DNA from: Gymnorhina tibicen | Taxonomy: Eukaryota > Chordata > Aves > Passeriformes > Artamidae | NCBI GenBank assembly: GCA_013399875.1 | Contig: VXAZ01000591.1 | Span: forward strand, 124,001 to 188,000 | Reading direction: 5' to 3' | Length of the DNA: 64,000 bases | Shown: positions 47,031-64,000 of the stretch, piece by piece | How positions within the stretch are numbered: position 1 is the stretch's first letter | How the letters are laid out: every line of letters begins with the position of its first letter | Position numbers and translations under genes: made by a program | Notes under the pieces: generated by a model | Told to the model about the DNA's origin: nothing | Seen by the model: only the letters and a program-made list of their open reading frames with translations | Database searches by the model: none

Positions 47031-50000
47031 CCTGTGTGTCTTCCAACACAACAGTGCCCTCCTTATCTCCCTCTATCCCACTTTTTGGACCGTGCATCCC
47101 AGAAAATCCAGTCCCACACACGTTTGGCTCAGCAGCTTTCCCACCTCCCTGGGTGCAGCAGGAAACTGCCCGGAGAGCTGCTCTGGCAGCACGGGGAGAA
47201 CCAAGCGTGCTCCGCCCTGGAATAAAATCTCTGTTGCCACTCTCTGATTATTCCCAGTTATTTGAGGCTCCCCCCTGCACCCCGAGTGTTCCCAGATGTT
47301 TTCCCGAATTCGTTTATCCCGAGAGCTGGGGCTGTCCGAATTACACCCGGCTCTGCTGGGCTCTGGGGCCGGCCCAAGCCCTGGTGAGTGCCACCCCAAT
47401 TAGCAGGGCAGGGTAACGAGCCTGAGCCAAAGGCAGGGACAGCAAAGGGCCCCTTTTCCCCCCCGTGGTACCTGAGCCTCGGGAGGATGGCAGAGGTTTT
47501 TGGGGAAGGAGGTTGTTCCGTGCTCTTGGTGCCCGTGGAACGGGAGCTGCTCCAATTCCCAAGCTTTTTTACTCCTGTCTTTAATAAAAAGAGGCTTTAA
47601 AGGAACAGGCACGTGAGGCAAGGCAAGTATTTGGCTATTAAATTTCACTTCTACATCACTGACAGGGTTTTTACTCCCTCCACCTGACGGACTGCAAAGT
47701 ATTAATTTTAATTATTCTTCATCAAAAAAGTTTATTTGCTCTCTCCCAAGTTAAGCACAGCTTAAAATAAGTAGATAAAAATATATATTTATACATAAGT
47801 TGTAAATCCTGCACTTCTTGCAGGAGGATGTCAGGAATAAAGCAAGTGAATGAGGAAAAGATCTGGAATAGATTCCTCCACATCAACCCCAAAAATACTT
47901 ACCCCAGTCCCCTGTTAATTAGCTAACCAGAGATAATTAGCTGTGACTGTAGCACTGCTTAAACACGAACAATCCTCTTTCCACGGGCTGAAAACTTTTT
48001 TGGGATTTGCTACTTTTCTATGGGAATCTGATAAAAAGTGATCCCAGAGGAGACTCCAGGTGGAAAAAGCAAGATCCCAGTCCCACTGAAGACCTCAGGA
48101 TAATCAAGGCCTTACACACAACAATTCTCCTGAGCTTGTTTCCTCACCCCAGGAAGGAATTAATTTTGGAATACTGGAAGATGTTCCGGATTTTTTTATC
48201 AGAAATTTATTATTATTTAATAAAATATTATTATTGTGTTATCGTTTATTTTATTTTGTAGTCCAGAACTTTTCTTTTATAGGAGTGAATTCATCCAGTC
48301 TGGCTCTTCTGATGGGAGGAAAACACAACTGGAACAGCTCCAGCTTTTTGTGGGAATTGAGAAAATTCTGTTTAGAGAAAGATCAGGAATTGGACCTCCC
48401 CTCAAATCCTGACATAAAACATTAATATTAATGAGGTCAAAGCAAAACTCCCAGTACTTCCAGTGAGATTTCTGCCTCAGGTTGAAACCACTGGGAAAAC
48501 TGTTGGAAAAGTCCTTTACAGGACAAAACTTCACTCAAAAACGAACATCCCAAGCTTAACTGGAATAACCTGACAGCTCCCACCCTTTCTGAAGCACAGG
48601 AAGTACAGGAAGCCATCTGAAGAAAAAAAAAAATAATAAAATCATCAATATATTTACAATATTCCACCATTTTCCCAACATTTATCCAAGAAAGTCCTCC
48701 CCACGTGCCCAGTGAGACCCCTCTTGAATCTGTTTCCTGCTCACGGAGTGGATTTTGCAAACAGACACAACACATTGCAGGTCTCAACTTCTTTAATCCT
48801 CCCGAGGAGAAGGAGAAAAGAAAACAGCAATAAAATCCTTGGAAGTAACAGAGCTTTCATGGATAGCACAGGTCAGGGGTGGGGAATCACAGCACAAACT
48901 CCATGACAAAGGGATCGATCCTGCCCCAAAATCCATGCTCTCCACCTTTGGAATGTGGGCAGGGCAGAGCCACCAGCTGCAGGGGAGCAGGAAAACTTGG
49001 GAACTGCTGGCTCGGGGAGGGAATGGGGAATGGAGAGCACTCACTCCTCCTCTGGGAATCTTCCTGGCTCCGGGATCCAGCGAAGTCATGGATGTGCAGT
49101 GGTGACAAGGACAGAGAGAGGCACTTGGTCAAGGATCTGGTTCTAAAGCCATAAAAACTTTGGTGGGCCTGGCTTAGACCCTGAGGAGGGAACAGGAGAG
49201 CCACACGCTCCCGGGACAGGTCGGGAATCCATGGAGTTGGGTGAGGCTGGGAAAAGACCAATGACAAAGTTACAATTCCTGGATCCTCATCCTGTGCGGC
49301 CGCATCCGGACTGAGCTGCACCACGTTCCCGTGGAATAAAGCCTGAAGCATTCCCATTGTTCCATGAAAAACGGCTCCAAAACTGACTGGGGTGAGATTA
49401 AAATCTGCTTTATTGCTTCATCCCTGGAGCCAAACTGCAAGGCATTGAAATTCCAGGTATTTCAGGTGCCTTGGAAGTTCTTCCCTCTTGCTCCCCCATG
49501 GATCTGATTGTTTTTCTGCTACCTGAAGAGCCTGGAACCTTCCTGTTGAAACATCTTTGTAATTGCAGTAATTGATCCTAATTGCTCTTTGCACTTCCAA
49601 ATTCCAGAGGCAAGTCTAGATTGCATCCAAGTACAGGAAAACAATGATGAGATCCAAGCACTGCCCTATTATCTCTCTTTTCTTTTTTTTTTCCACAATG
49701 TATTTAATGACCTAAGAAAGTTACAAAAGCAACTTTAAATTACATTTATAGATATAAACTAATTAAATATATTTAGCTAACACTGAGAAAATAAATCCCA
49801 AGCACCATGAAGACAAAAAACAGTAAGAGATGAGTAATTCCAGGGTAATTAAGGACTTTTTATGGAGCCTCTGGATGAGTTGGAGACCACTGAAAGTTGA
49901 CCTCACTCTCATTTTCCAACAGCAAATGAGTGATGAGCCCAGTTCTGCAGATTTTAATAAGTTCTGTACTCTGGGAGAACAATTTTGTGACTCATTCCAT

Positions 50001-50251
50001 TTTTTTTTGCCAGTTCCTAATTTTAGGAATGGCAGAACTGCTGGGAATTCCAGTGGCATTTTCAGAGGATTTTGAATACTAAGTCGACCAGTGAAAGCCG
50101 GAACTGCTGAGGTAAGAGGAGGTGGAAGAAAAGATCAGAAAAGGAAACGATAACCACGTTTAAACTCCTGCCTGAACGCTGCCACTCCACATTTCCAAGT
50201 CACACGTGGTGGACACACACTCCCAAAAGACTACAAATAAATAACGGCTAC

Positions 50252-50257
50252 TTTATT
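50252..50257 (-). terminator. MMADHC poly(A) signal AATAAA
   Basis: On the - strand AATAAA lies about 100 nt after the MMADHC stop, in GGGAATAAAGTAG. It gives a short 3' UTR. Other - strand AATAAA-like motifs further away (for example near 49407) could serve longer forms. Confidence 0.6.
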
Positions 50258-50357
50258 CCCTAAGAACACTTGGAGGTGAGGAATTCCCGACAGCGCCGAG
50301 GGAGAACCATCGAGTCAGAGAACGCAGAGAGAACCTGAGGGAGCCGAGCCTGAGGAC

Positions 50358-57533
<7,176 letters not shown>

Positions 57534-57542
<9 letters not shown>

Positions 57543-57583
57543 GGCAAACGGTGCTCTCCCCTCGCTGACAGGCCCGGATACCC
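57534..57583 (-). CDS. MMADHC: MMADHC exon with start codon (M-A-N)
   Basis: Only 57534-57542 is coding (ATG GCC AAT), followed by the donor GTGAGT. The 41 nt upstream are 5' UTR after a TTTTCCAG acceptor at 57584-57585. A three-codon first coding exon matches the junction M-A-N/V-L-C-N that the next exon requires. Confidence 0.9.
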
Positions 57584-57585
57584 CT

Positions 57586-57677
57586 GGAAAAGAGAAGAGA
57601 AGAGGGGAGAGGACAGAAAGGGAACAAGGAAAAGGAAGGAAAATAGAAGAGGAAAGGGGAAGAGGAAAAGAAGGCGC
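57586..57677. repeat. Purine-rich tract (pyrimidine-rich on the MMADHC strand)
   Basis: About 90 nt of nearly pure A and G on the + strand lie between the non-coding exon and the start-codon exon of MMADHC. On the transcript strand this is an exceptionally long polypyrimidine tract before the acceptor. Confidence 0.9.
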
Positions 57678-57868
57678 TGGACTCCCCAGCCCCGAATCCT
57701 CCTCACACCCCGCCCGCCCCGCACGGCCTCCCCCGCGCTCCCCCGGCACAGCCCGGTGTCCCAGGAGCGGCGCCGCCGGGGACGGGCAGCGGCAGGTGAC
57801 GGGAAGGGAGAAGGAAACGGGAAAACGGGAAAACGGGAGAAGAAAAAGGAACCCCCGGCCCCTCTCAC

Positions 57869-57990
57869 CTCTTCCTGCAAAATGGCGGCGCCCGCCCGCC
57901 CCCGTCACGCCCGCGCCGCGCGCCCCCAGGCTCAGCCAGTCGATCCTGCCGGCACCTCGATCGGCGCTGCGCTGAAACGCGCGGACTCCT
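57869..57990 (-). other. MMADHC: MMADHC 5' non-coding exon (far end uncertain)
   Basis: A consensus donor (GAAGAG|GTGAGAG on the - strand, exon end at 57869) lies in the CpG island, opposite the acceptor at 57584-57585 that precedes the start-codon exon. The intron between them is a long pyrimidine tract on the coding strand. The transcription start is not visible, so the end at 57990 is a guess. Confidence 0.6.
57879..57890 (+). promoter_or_regulatory. YY1-type site
   Basis: AAAATGGCGGC matches the YY1 core often found just downstream of housekeeping transcription starts. Here it falls in the inferred MMADHC 5' non-coding exon, about 10 nt from its donor. Confidence 0.5.
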
Positions 57991-58499
57991 CTGCTCGGCG
58001 CTCGGTTGCTCACGGCTGCGGACGGGGCGGTGGGAGGCCCTGAGGGGAAGCGGCGATGGCGGCGGGGCCCGGTGGGGATGGGAAGGTGCCCATGGGGTCG
58101 GTGGGGTTGGGGTCGGTCGTGGCGGGGCCGAGGTGCCCCCTCGGTGGTCCCAAGCCGGTGTTGCCCCGTGTGATGGGCGGCGAAGGGCGCCCGTGGGTGC
58201 CGCGGCGGCGGGGCAGTACCCGCGGGGGGCACCAGGGGGTAGTCACGGAGCGTAAACCGCCCTCATTTCCCCCCACTCATTCCCGGGGATCCGTAAAGTG
58301 GAAAATGGGGAGAAAAAGGGAAAAGGGCGTTTTAGTGAAGGGAATTGAGTTGGGAGTGTTTCCGCTAAGGAAAGGCGCAAGGCCGGGGGTTCGCTGGGAA
58401 TGGGGAGCATCCGTGGCACTTCTTCTGCCCCAAAACTGTGACTTCAAGGGAAATACCTCAAATAATTCATACAAAATAATAAAAAGATATTAAAAACCT

Positions 58500-59884
58500 T
58501 CTTCAATGGCTTCCCCCCCCCGCGTTATTTTATGGGTTTTTTTTATGGAAAAGCACTGGACAGGCTCCGCAGGGAATGGTCACGGCCCCAAGGCTGCCGG
58601 TGCCCTATCCCAAATCCCCTTCTAAAAAAATCCCCTTTTAAAGCTCCTCCCAAAGGCCTCTTTTGCTGGGTGCTCCTGCTCCACACACAAACCCCTTTGG
58701 AATACCGGGATTAAGGATCTTCCTTCTCCTTTTTTTTTTTTTTTTTGCCGTTTCTTTGCTGTCTGTTCCAAGCGGCCTTGCTGGCTAAGGAAAGGGAATT
58801 TTAATCTCTCCCAAATAAAAGGTTGGGCGTTCCCGTCCCTCAGCGACGCTGCGCGAGGCCTTTAATTTATTTTACTTTTAACCAGAGGTTTCTGGACATT
58901 TGTTTTCCTTTGCCACTGGTTTATTAGCAGAGATTTATTGACATAAACCGGTTCCAGGGGTTTCAATAGTTCAGAATCAGAGCAAGACATTGGTTTTGTG
59001 TCCGTGGTGATAATACTCAGCCCTACAGTGTCCTTACTGCATTTAATAAAGTTTTGGCTTTGTTTTATCAGGATTATTATGATGTCCATTCCTAAACAAT
59101 ATGATATATTAAGTAGCTATAACGTTGCAATTCTGCTTTTCGGACTTTTTCATGAGCACATTTGCTCACTATTGGATGCCGCTCAACTCTTTTATTAATT
59201 CAGTGTTAGCACACTTAATTCTCATTTGATTCTAAATGAAATATTCATGTGGAATCTCTGAACTTCAGGAAAAAAAAAAAAAAAAGAGACAGATGAGAAA
59301 TTGGAGAAATTCAACTGTTAACTCTTTACAGAATGTAATTTATGTCCTCTAATAGGAGGCACTCTGGATTACACCCAGCCTGTATTGACCTGTCCTTAGG
59401 CAATCCCAATTTATCTCCTCTCCAGGGCTGCCACTTCCACGATACTCCGATCAATCCCTGAGTTATCAGCCCCTGAAGTTTGTGGCCTGAATTCATAAAG
59501 ATTCATTTCAATAAAGTTTCTATTCAAAGGAGACTGCAAAATCAAACGATCCAATTACAGATTTATCAAATATTAACAAGGAAAAATCTCCCAGATCTTT
59601 CGGATGCCAACATCCTTCTCCCCTGGTGTCAGGAAAGTAATTAGCAGCTGGCTTTGATTAAATTCTTCCCTCGGAGATTGCTGCTCTCAGTTTGAGGGAG
59701 AGGAAGGAATGCACACGACAGGATTCCTAATTCCTCCTTTGAAAGCCTTTTTGGAAAAATCCACGTGGGTTCAGTTCAGGGAAACTCCTCTGTGTCCAAA
59801 ACCTGCAGCAGTTTTGGAGGTGAAACCTGAAGTTCATGGCCAGGTTTTCCTGTTGCTACTGAGCTGCTCTTTTTCCTCAGGGAT
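58500..59884. other. Non-coding sequence upstream of MMADHC
   Basis: A poly(T) run at about 58730-58746, then AT-rich unique-looking sequence at 58860-59700 with no exon recognised. Confidence 0.5.
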
Positions 59885-60335
59885 CCCAGCACGGGAAGGA
59901 CATGGAGCTGCTGGAGAGAGTCCAGAGGAGACCATGGAGATGATCAGAGGGAAAGGCTGAGGGAATTGGGATTGTCCAGCCTGGAGAAAAGAAGGCTCTG
60001 GAAAGACCTGAGAGCCCCTTCCAGGGCCTAAAGAGACCCCAGGAGAGCTGGAGAGGGACTGGGGACAAGGCATGGAGGGACAGGACATAGGGAATGGCTT
60101 CCCACTGCCAGAGGGCAGGGATGGATGGGATACTGGGCAGGAATTCCTGGCTGGGAGGGGGGGGAGGCCCTGGCACAGGGTGCCCAGAGCAGCTGTGGCT
60201 GCCCCTGGATCCCTGGAAGTGTCCAAGGCCAGGCTGGACACTGGGGCTTGGAGCAGCCTGGGATAGTGGGAGGTGCCCCTGCCCTTGGAATGGGATGAGC
60301 TTTAAGGTTCCTTCCCACCCAAACCATTCCATGAC
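59885..60335 (+). mobile_element. Long CR1 LINE 3' fragment
   Basis: This is the most complete copy in the window: GGACATGGAGCTGCTGGAGA, GTCCAGAGGAGACCATGGAG, CAGCCTGGAGAAAAGAAGGC, AGCCCCTTCCAGGGCCTAAA, GGGACAGGACATAGGGAATG and CTGGCACAGGGTGCCCAGAG, then the tail ACCCAAACCATTCCATGACT. Confidence 0.92.
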
Positions 60336-63300
60336 TCTTTAACAGCTCTTTTTTTGGGATAGCGCTTTCCTCTTGGCACCTTGAACAGGCTGCAGCACGG
60401 GGAAGAGCCTCAGGAATTCAGGAGAGAGGGATGCAGAGGGAACTTTCCCAGTCACCACCTCCCTCTGCCTGAAAACTGAACTCCAGGCCCAAGCTGGGAT
60501 TCTCCTTCCATGCCCAGACTTGCTGGATCCCTCGCTCTGGAAGCAGAGGAGCCAGAGGTGCCCCTGAGAAGCTGCTCCACAAGGAAAAAGTGGATTTTCA
60601 GTCGTTTCCTCTCTGCTCTTCCAGGAAGCCAGAGAAGCTGTGCAAACTCCACCCTTGGAGTCTTCAAAACTTTGGGATGAGACCCTGGAATCGGACTGGA
60701 AACCCCAAACCCAGGGTTTCATCCTTAACGCGGGTCTTTGCTGCTTTTATTCCCCGTTCCACCCTGCTCTCAGCGAGGTGGGATTCACCTGGAGGCGCTG
60801 GAATTTGGATACGGCAGAAGCTGGCTGAGCGGTGACAAGAACAACCAGATATTCCTTATTCCCGCTGTCCGTTTATCCGTGCGGTGACGGATTGCTCCGG
60901 TGCTCCCCGATTTCCTAATGGCGCCCATTAAACTTCATTAGGACTGCGTTAAACCCGAGCTGAAATCGTTGGCATTGATCTTGCGTCTCCGAACGTCGGG
61001 AGCTGAGCGCGCCCGGCCTCCCCGGCATTCCAGCCGCATTCCCTGCGCTTCAGGAGGGCAGAGGGAGGGAGTGGGATCTCAGCCCGTGGTCCAGGGGATC
61101 TTTAGGATCGCCCCGCAGAGCTGGCAGTTCTCAGCCATCCCTTGTCGCTGCCCCAGGCAGGGAATTTTTAGCCTCCGAACCCCAGCTCAGCCCTTTTTGT
61201 TTATCCATTTCATTCCCTGTGTTTATTTTGCCTCGCGTACGCGCCGGGGCTCCCCCTTCCCCTGACCCGCTGAACCTCGGGGATGAGGAATGTCTGTTCC
61301 CGAGTGCCGGGGAAGCGGGGATGGCGGGGAAGGGAGGAAAGGTTTTAACGTGCTCTTTCCCCGCAAAAGTAAACATCCTCTGGCTATAGGAAGAGTAAAC
61401 TTCCCCTGGAAATGGATGTGTTTACATGAGCAATCCCTTTCTTCTGGCATTTCCAGAGGTTTGCTGGCTACCACGGGGAAAAGAGGCTTTTAAGTCAGTG
61501 GTGCAATTGCACCAGATAAGTTTTTGCATGATTTGTTTTCTTTTTGGGAAGACGTTCCCCCCTGGATGTGTTGCTGTGAACCTGAAAGGGATTTCCTCCT
61601 TTATCTCGGGGCCTTGTGTCCCTGCCCGCCGGAATGTCCATCCCAATGGACAGTGGGGGGGAAAGGCCTTTTCCCAGAGAACCGCCTGGCTCTGACTCTG
61701 CTTGATGGGGATTTACTGGGAATCCTTTACCAGCACAGCTTCCCCTGCATCTGGAAACTCCCAGTTTGTATTTTTACCAAATACAGAATTTTATCGACCT
61801 TCCTAAACCGGGATGTGCCGTTTCCAGGGACATCCTTCCAAAAGGAGCCCTGATGTGGGATTATCCAAATGGATCTGAGGTTGAGGCAGGCATTAATTCA
61901 TCCCAGTGCTTATTGTGGCTTTTCGTGTTTGCTTTAAGACAGAGAAGTCGAGCTTTAAAAGCTTTATGATTTCTTTAGTAGGGATTAAACAGGAATGTTC
62001 TTCCTGGGAAGTGTGAGCTGCTCCTCCTCGCTTCCATGGGGAGAGTGAGGGGATTCCCATCTCCTTTCTCTCCAGGTATCCCTTCCAGCAGCACCTCAGG
62101 GATGCTGCCACATCCAACACGGCCTGTGGGAGCAGGGAATGTTCACAGGGTGGGTGTTTTGGGAGATATTTGCGACTGGGAGGTGTCGCTCCCACTCCAA
62201 ATCTGGGTATTTAGGGAATTTAGGTGTCAATAATTCAGTGCTGAGGCTGTCACCAAAGTTGGAGGCCAGAAATAGTTTGGATTAAGTTTAATGTGGCCTG
62301 AATTTGGTCCACACTGAAGCTGGACTTGGAAAGGGACTGGTTTGTATCAGGACTGCTCCTTCCTGAGGTCCTGGATGGGGAGATCCGGAAGGAGCAGGAG
62401 GACCCGGAGCTCTCTCCTGGGATCTGCTGGTGGCAAACACCCCAGGCTTGGCAGCCTGGACGTGCTCCAAGTCCTGGTGGTCCCGAGCCATCCATCTGCT
62501 CCGGAATGTGGCATTCCAGGCTCTGGGCTCGGGGTCTGTGTGCCAGATGTGCTGGGTGCCAGGTAAGGAGACGGGTTCCCCTCAGAGCTGTATCAAAATC
62601 AGCCTTTTATAGGCTGGTTCTATTTTGGCCAATCTTTCTTTATCCATCTGGGGAGCGTTAGAAAATCTGAGGAGGCAGAATTCCTGCTTAAAGCCAGTGC
62701 CATGCCTAATGGGCTACTCATTCCAGCGGATTCCTCATTTATTGTTTTTTAAATGTATGGGGTCATATTTTTTAACCCTCACGGATGAGAAGCATGTCTC
62801 ACAAAAAGGTTTATGGCATCGTGTGCTGCCTGTGAGTTATGAGGCTGTTCCTGTCTGGCAGGGAATGAAAGAGCCCAGCATCTGGCAGAATGTGAAACCA
62901 GAAATCCCAGAACTTCCCACTCGGAGGAGCTGGGATGGCTGATGGATGTTGTGATAAAATGTCTCATTTTGACGGGTGAGGCAGGACAGTTGGAGGCCCT
63001 TCCCGTCGAAATTTATGGAGTTTAACCAAACCTCCTGGCTGGAAACTTGAGGAAGTCGGTCATCGTGCAGCACGTGGCTGCCGTGCCATAGCAGGGGTGC
63101 TGAAAATCCCGGAATGTTCCTCTTTTGTCCCATGTTTTAGGAACAAATCTCGACTCAGCTCTGTGAAAAAGGACCAAAATAGTGCCCAGAATTTTGGGGG
63201 TCAGTCCAGAAAACCACCTTGCAAAGCCTCATCAGATTCTCGTTACCCACATTCAGAGCTCAGCAAAGTTTCTAGAAGACGTTCTGATGCATTTAGTGAA

Positions 63301-64000
63301 AACTGGGATACAAATAGCCATTAGTAGATGTTGCATATCAGGAATTCCCAGATATTTCCTCCTCCGAGCCACTGGATGAGGCAGAATCCAGGTGTGAACT
63401 CCCTGTCTGGGCTCTCCAGCAGCGATTTGCTGTAGAGGATCCTTGGGTGGAGTCATGGGGTAAAGAATTATTCAAATTACTGCACTTTGCTTTGTTATAT
63501 ATTTAAAGTTAAACCTCTTCACTTGGAGAGCATTTTTATTGTGCAGAACAAAACCCTTCTGCTGACAAACCTGGTTAGGTGCTGTTACATAATTCTGTCA
63601 CCAAACCCTTGTTCCTAATTTGCCTTTTTGCTGATGCCTCATTCCATAAACGCTTCTTTATCCTTCGGGAAGAATAAGAAGTGGTGGAATTTCCAGAACA
63701 CGTTCCGGGTGGGTTTAATAACCAGTTCAGGAGTAACAACCAAGCTCCTGACTTGTCACCGACAGATTCCTTTCCTTGTGTCGGAATGACTCAAAACAAA
63801 CGCCCGAAAACTCCCATTTTGCGCGTGTCGACCTCCTCCTTTCTCGAGGCAACTCGAAATGAAGGCTCCTCGCTTTCTCACGTCGGCTTCAGAGGAAAAC
63901 ATCAGACACTCCCTCTTCAAAAGTTCTGATAGGAACAGATGAGACCTGCGAGATGATCAAAGGGAGAGGGGAGCTCGCTGAAATTCCCCGTCCGTGTGAT
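60336..64000. other. Non-coding sequence to the window end
   Basis: No exon, RNA gene or clear repeat was recognised. Confidence 0.5.

Larger units (their letters stand above)
44351..50250. other. Intergenic space between the convergent LYPD6 and MMADHC 3' ends
   Basis: It holds one CR1 fragment, the AT satellite at 46.6-47.0 kb and no recognised exon. Confidence 0.6.
57690..58260. promoter_or_regulatory. CpG island, MMADHC promoter
   Basis: This GC-rich, CpG-dense stretch (GCGCCGCCGGGG, CGCCCGCGCC, GCGGCGGGGC) is clearly denser than its surroundings. It covers the inferred non-coding first exon and is typical of a housekeeping, possibly bidirectional, promoter. Confidence 0.8.

Overview
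This window is vertebrate nuclear DNA from a bird, probably a passerine. Split genes with GT/AG introns, more than twenty CR1 LINE fragments, avian-type CpG islands and AT-rich satellites all point that way. No bacterial, phage or CRISPR features were seen. Two protein-coding genes can be assembled exon by exon, and they lie tail to tail: LYPD6 on the + strand (coding 36440-42192) and MMADHC on the - strand (coding 50358-57542). From what I recall of the human map, the two genes are also neighbours on 2q23, so the block looks like conserved synteny.

Layout. 1-36.4 kb: no coding exon recognised. This stretch holds CR1 fragments, small tandem repeats, several GC-rich patches that might carry distal LYPD6 promoters or 5' UTR exons, and two places (about 1.0-1.24 kb and 2.65-3.44 kb) where near-identical sequence is repeated on either side of single Ns, which looks like false duplication in the assembly. 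36.4-44.35 kb: LYPD6, four coding exons giving 180 residues (signal peptide, LU/three-finger domain, GPI-type tail), then a 3' UTR ending at a good poly(A) signal. Its introns are structurally odd: a tandem duplication has copied the acceptor and first bases of coding exon 3; the last intron has a (TA)-rich gap region and a homopurine tract; and the stop codon lies inside a 54-bp minisatellite. 44.35-50.2 kb: intergenic, with an AT satellite. 50.25-58.0 kb: MMADHC, seven coding exons plus an upstream non-coding exon in a CpG island. The exons join in frame to exactly 296 residues, with Met62, Met116 and Cys261 conserved. 58-64 kb: a divergent open frame at the island edge, one long CR1 copy and otherwise unremarkable sequence.

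The two genes are not functionally linked: LYPD6 is a GPI-anchored modulator of Wnt and nicotinic receptor signalling, and MMADHC directs vitamin B12 to its cytosolic and mitochondrial enzymes. The most interesting material is structural: the decoy LYPD6 exon whose frame runs open through the minisatellite, CR1 copies with 5' inversions that share the same 3' flank, and an unidentified repeat pair at 32.45 and 35.92 kb. All calls were made by eye. No database search, alignment or RNA evidence was available.
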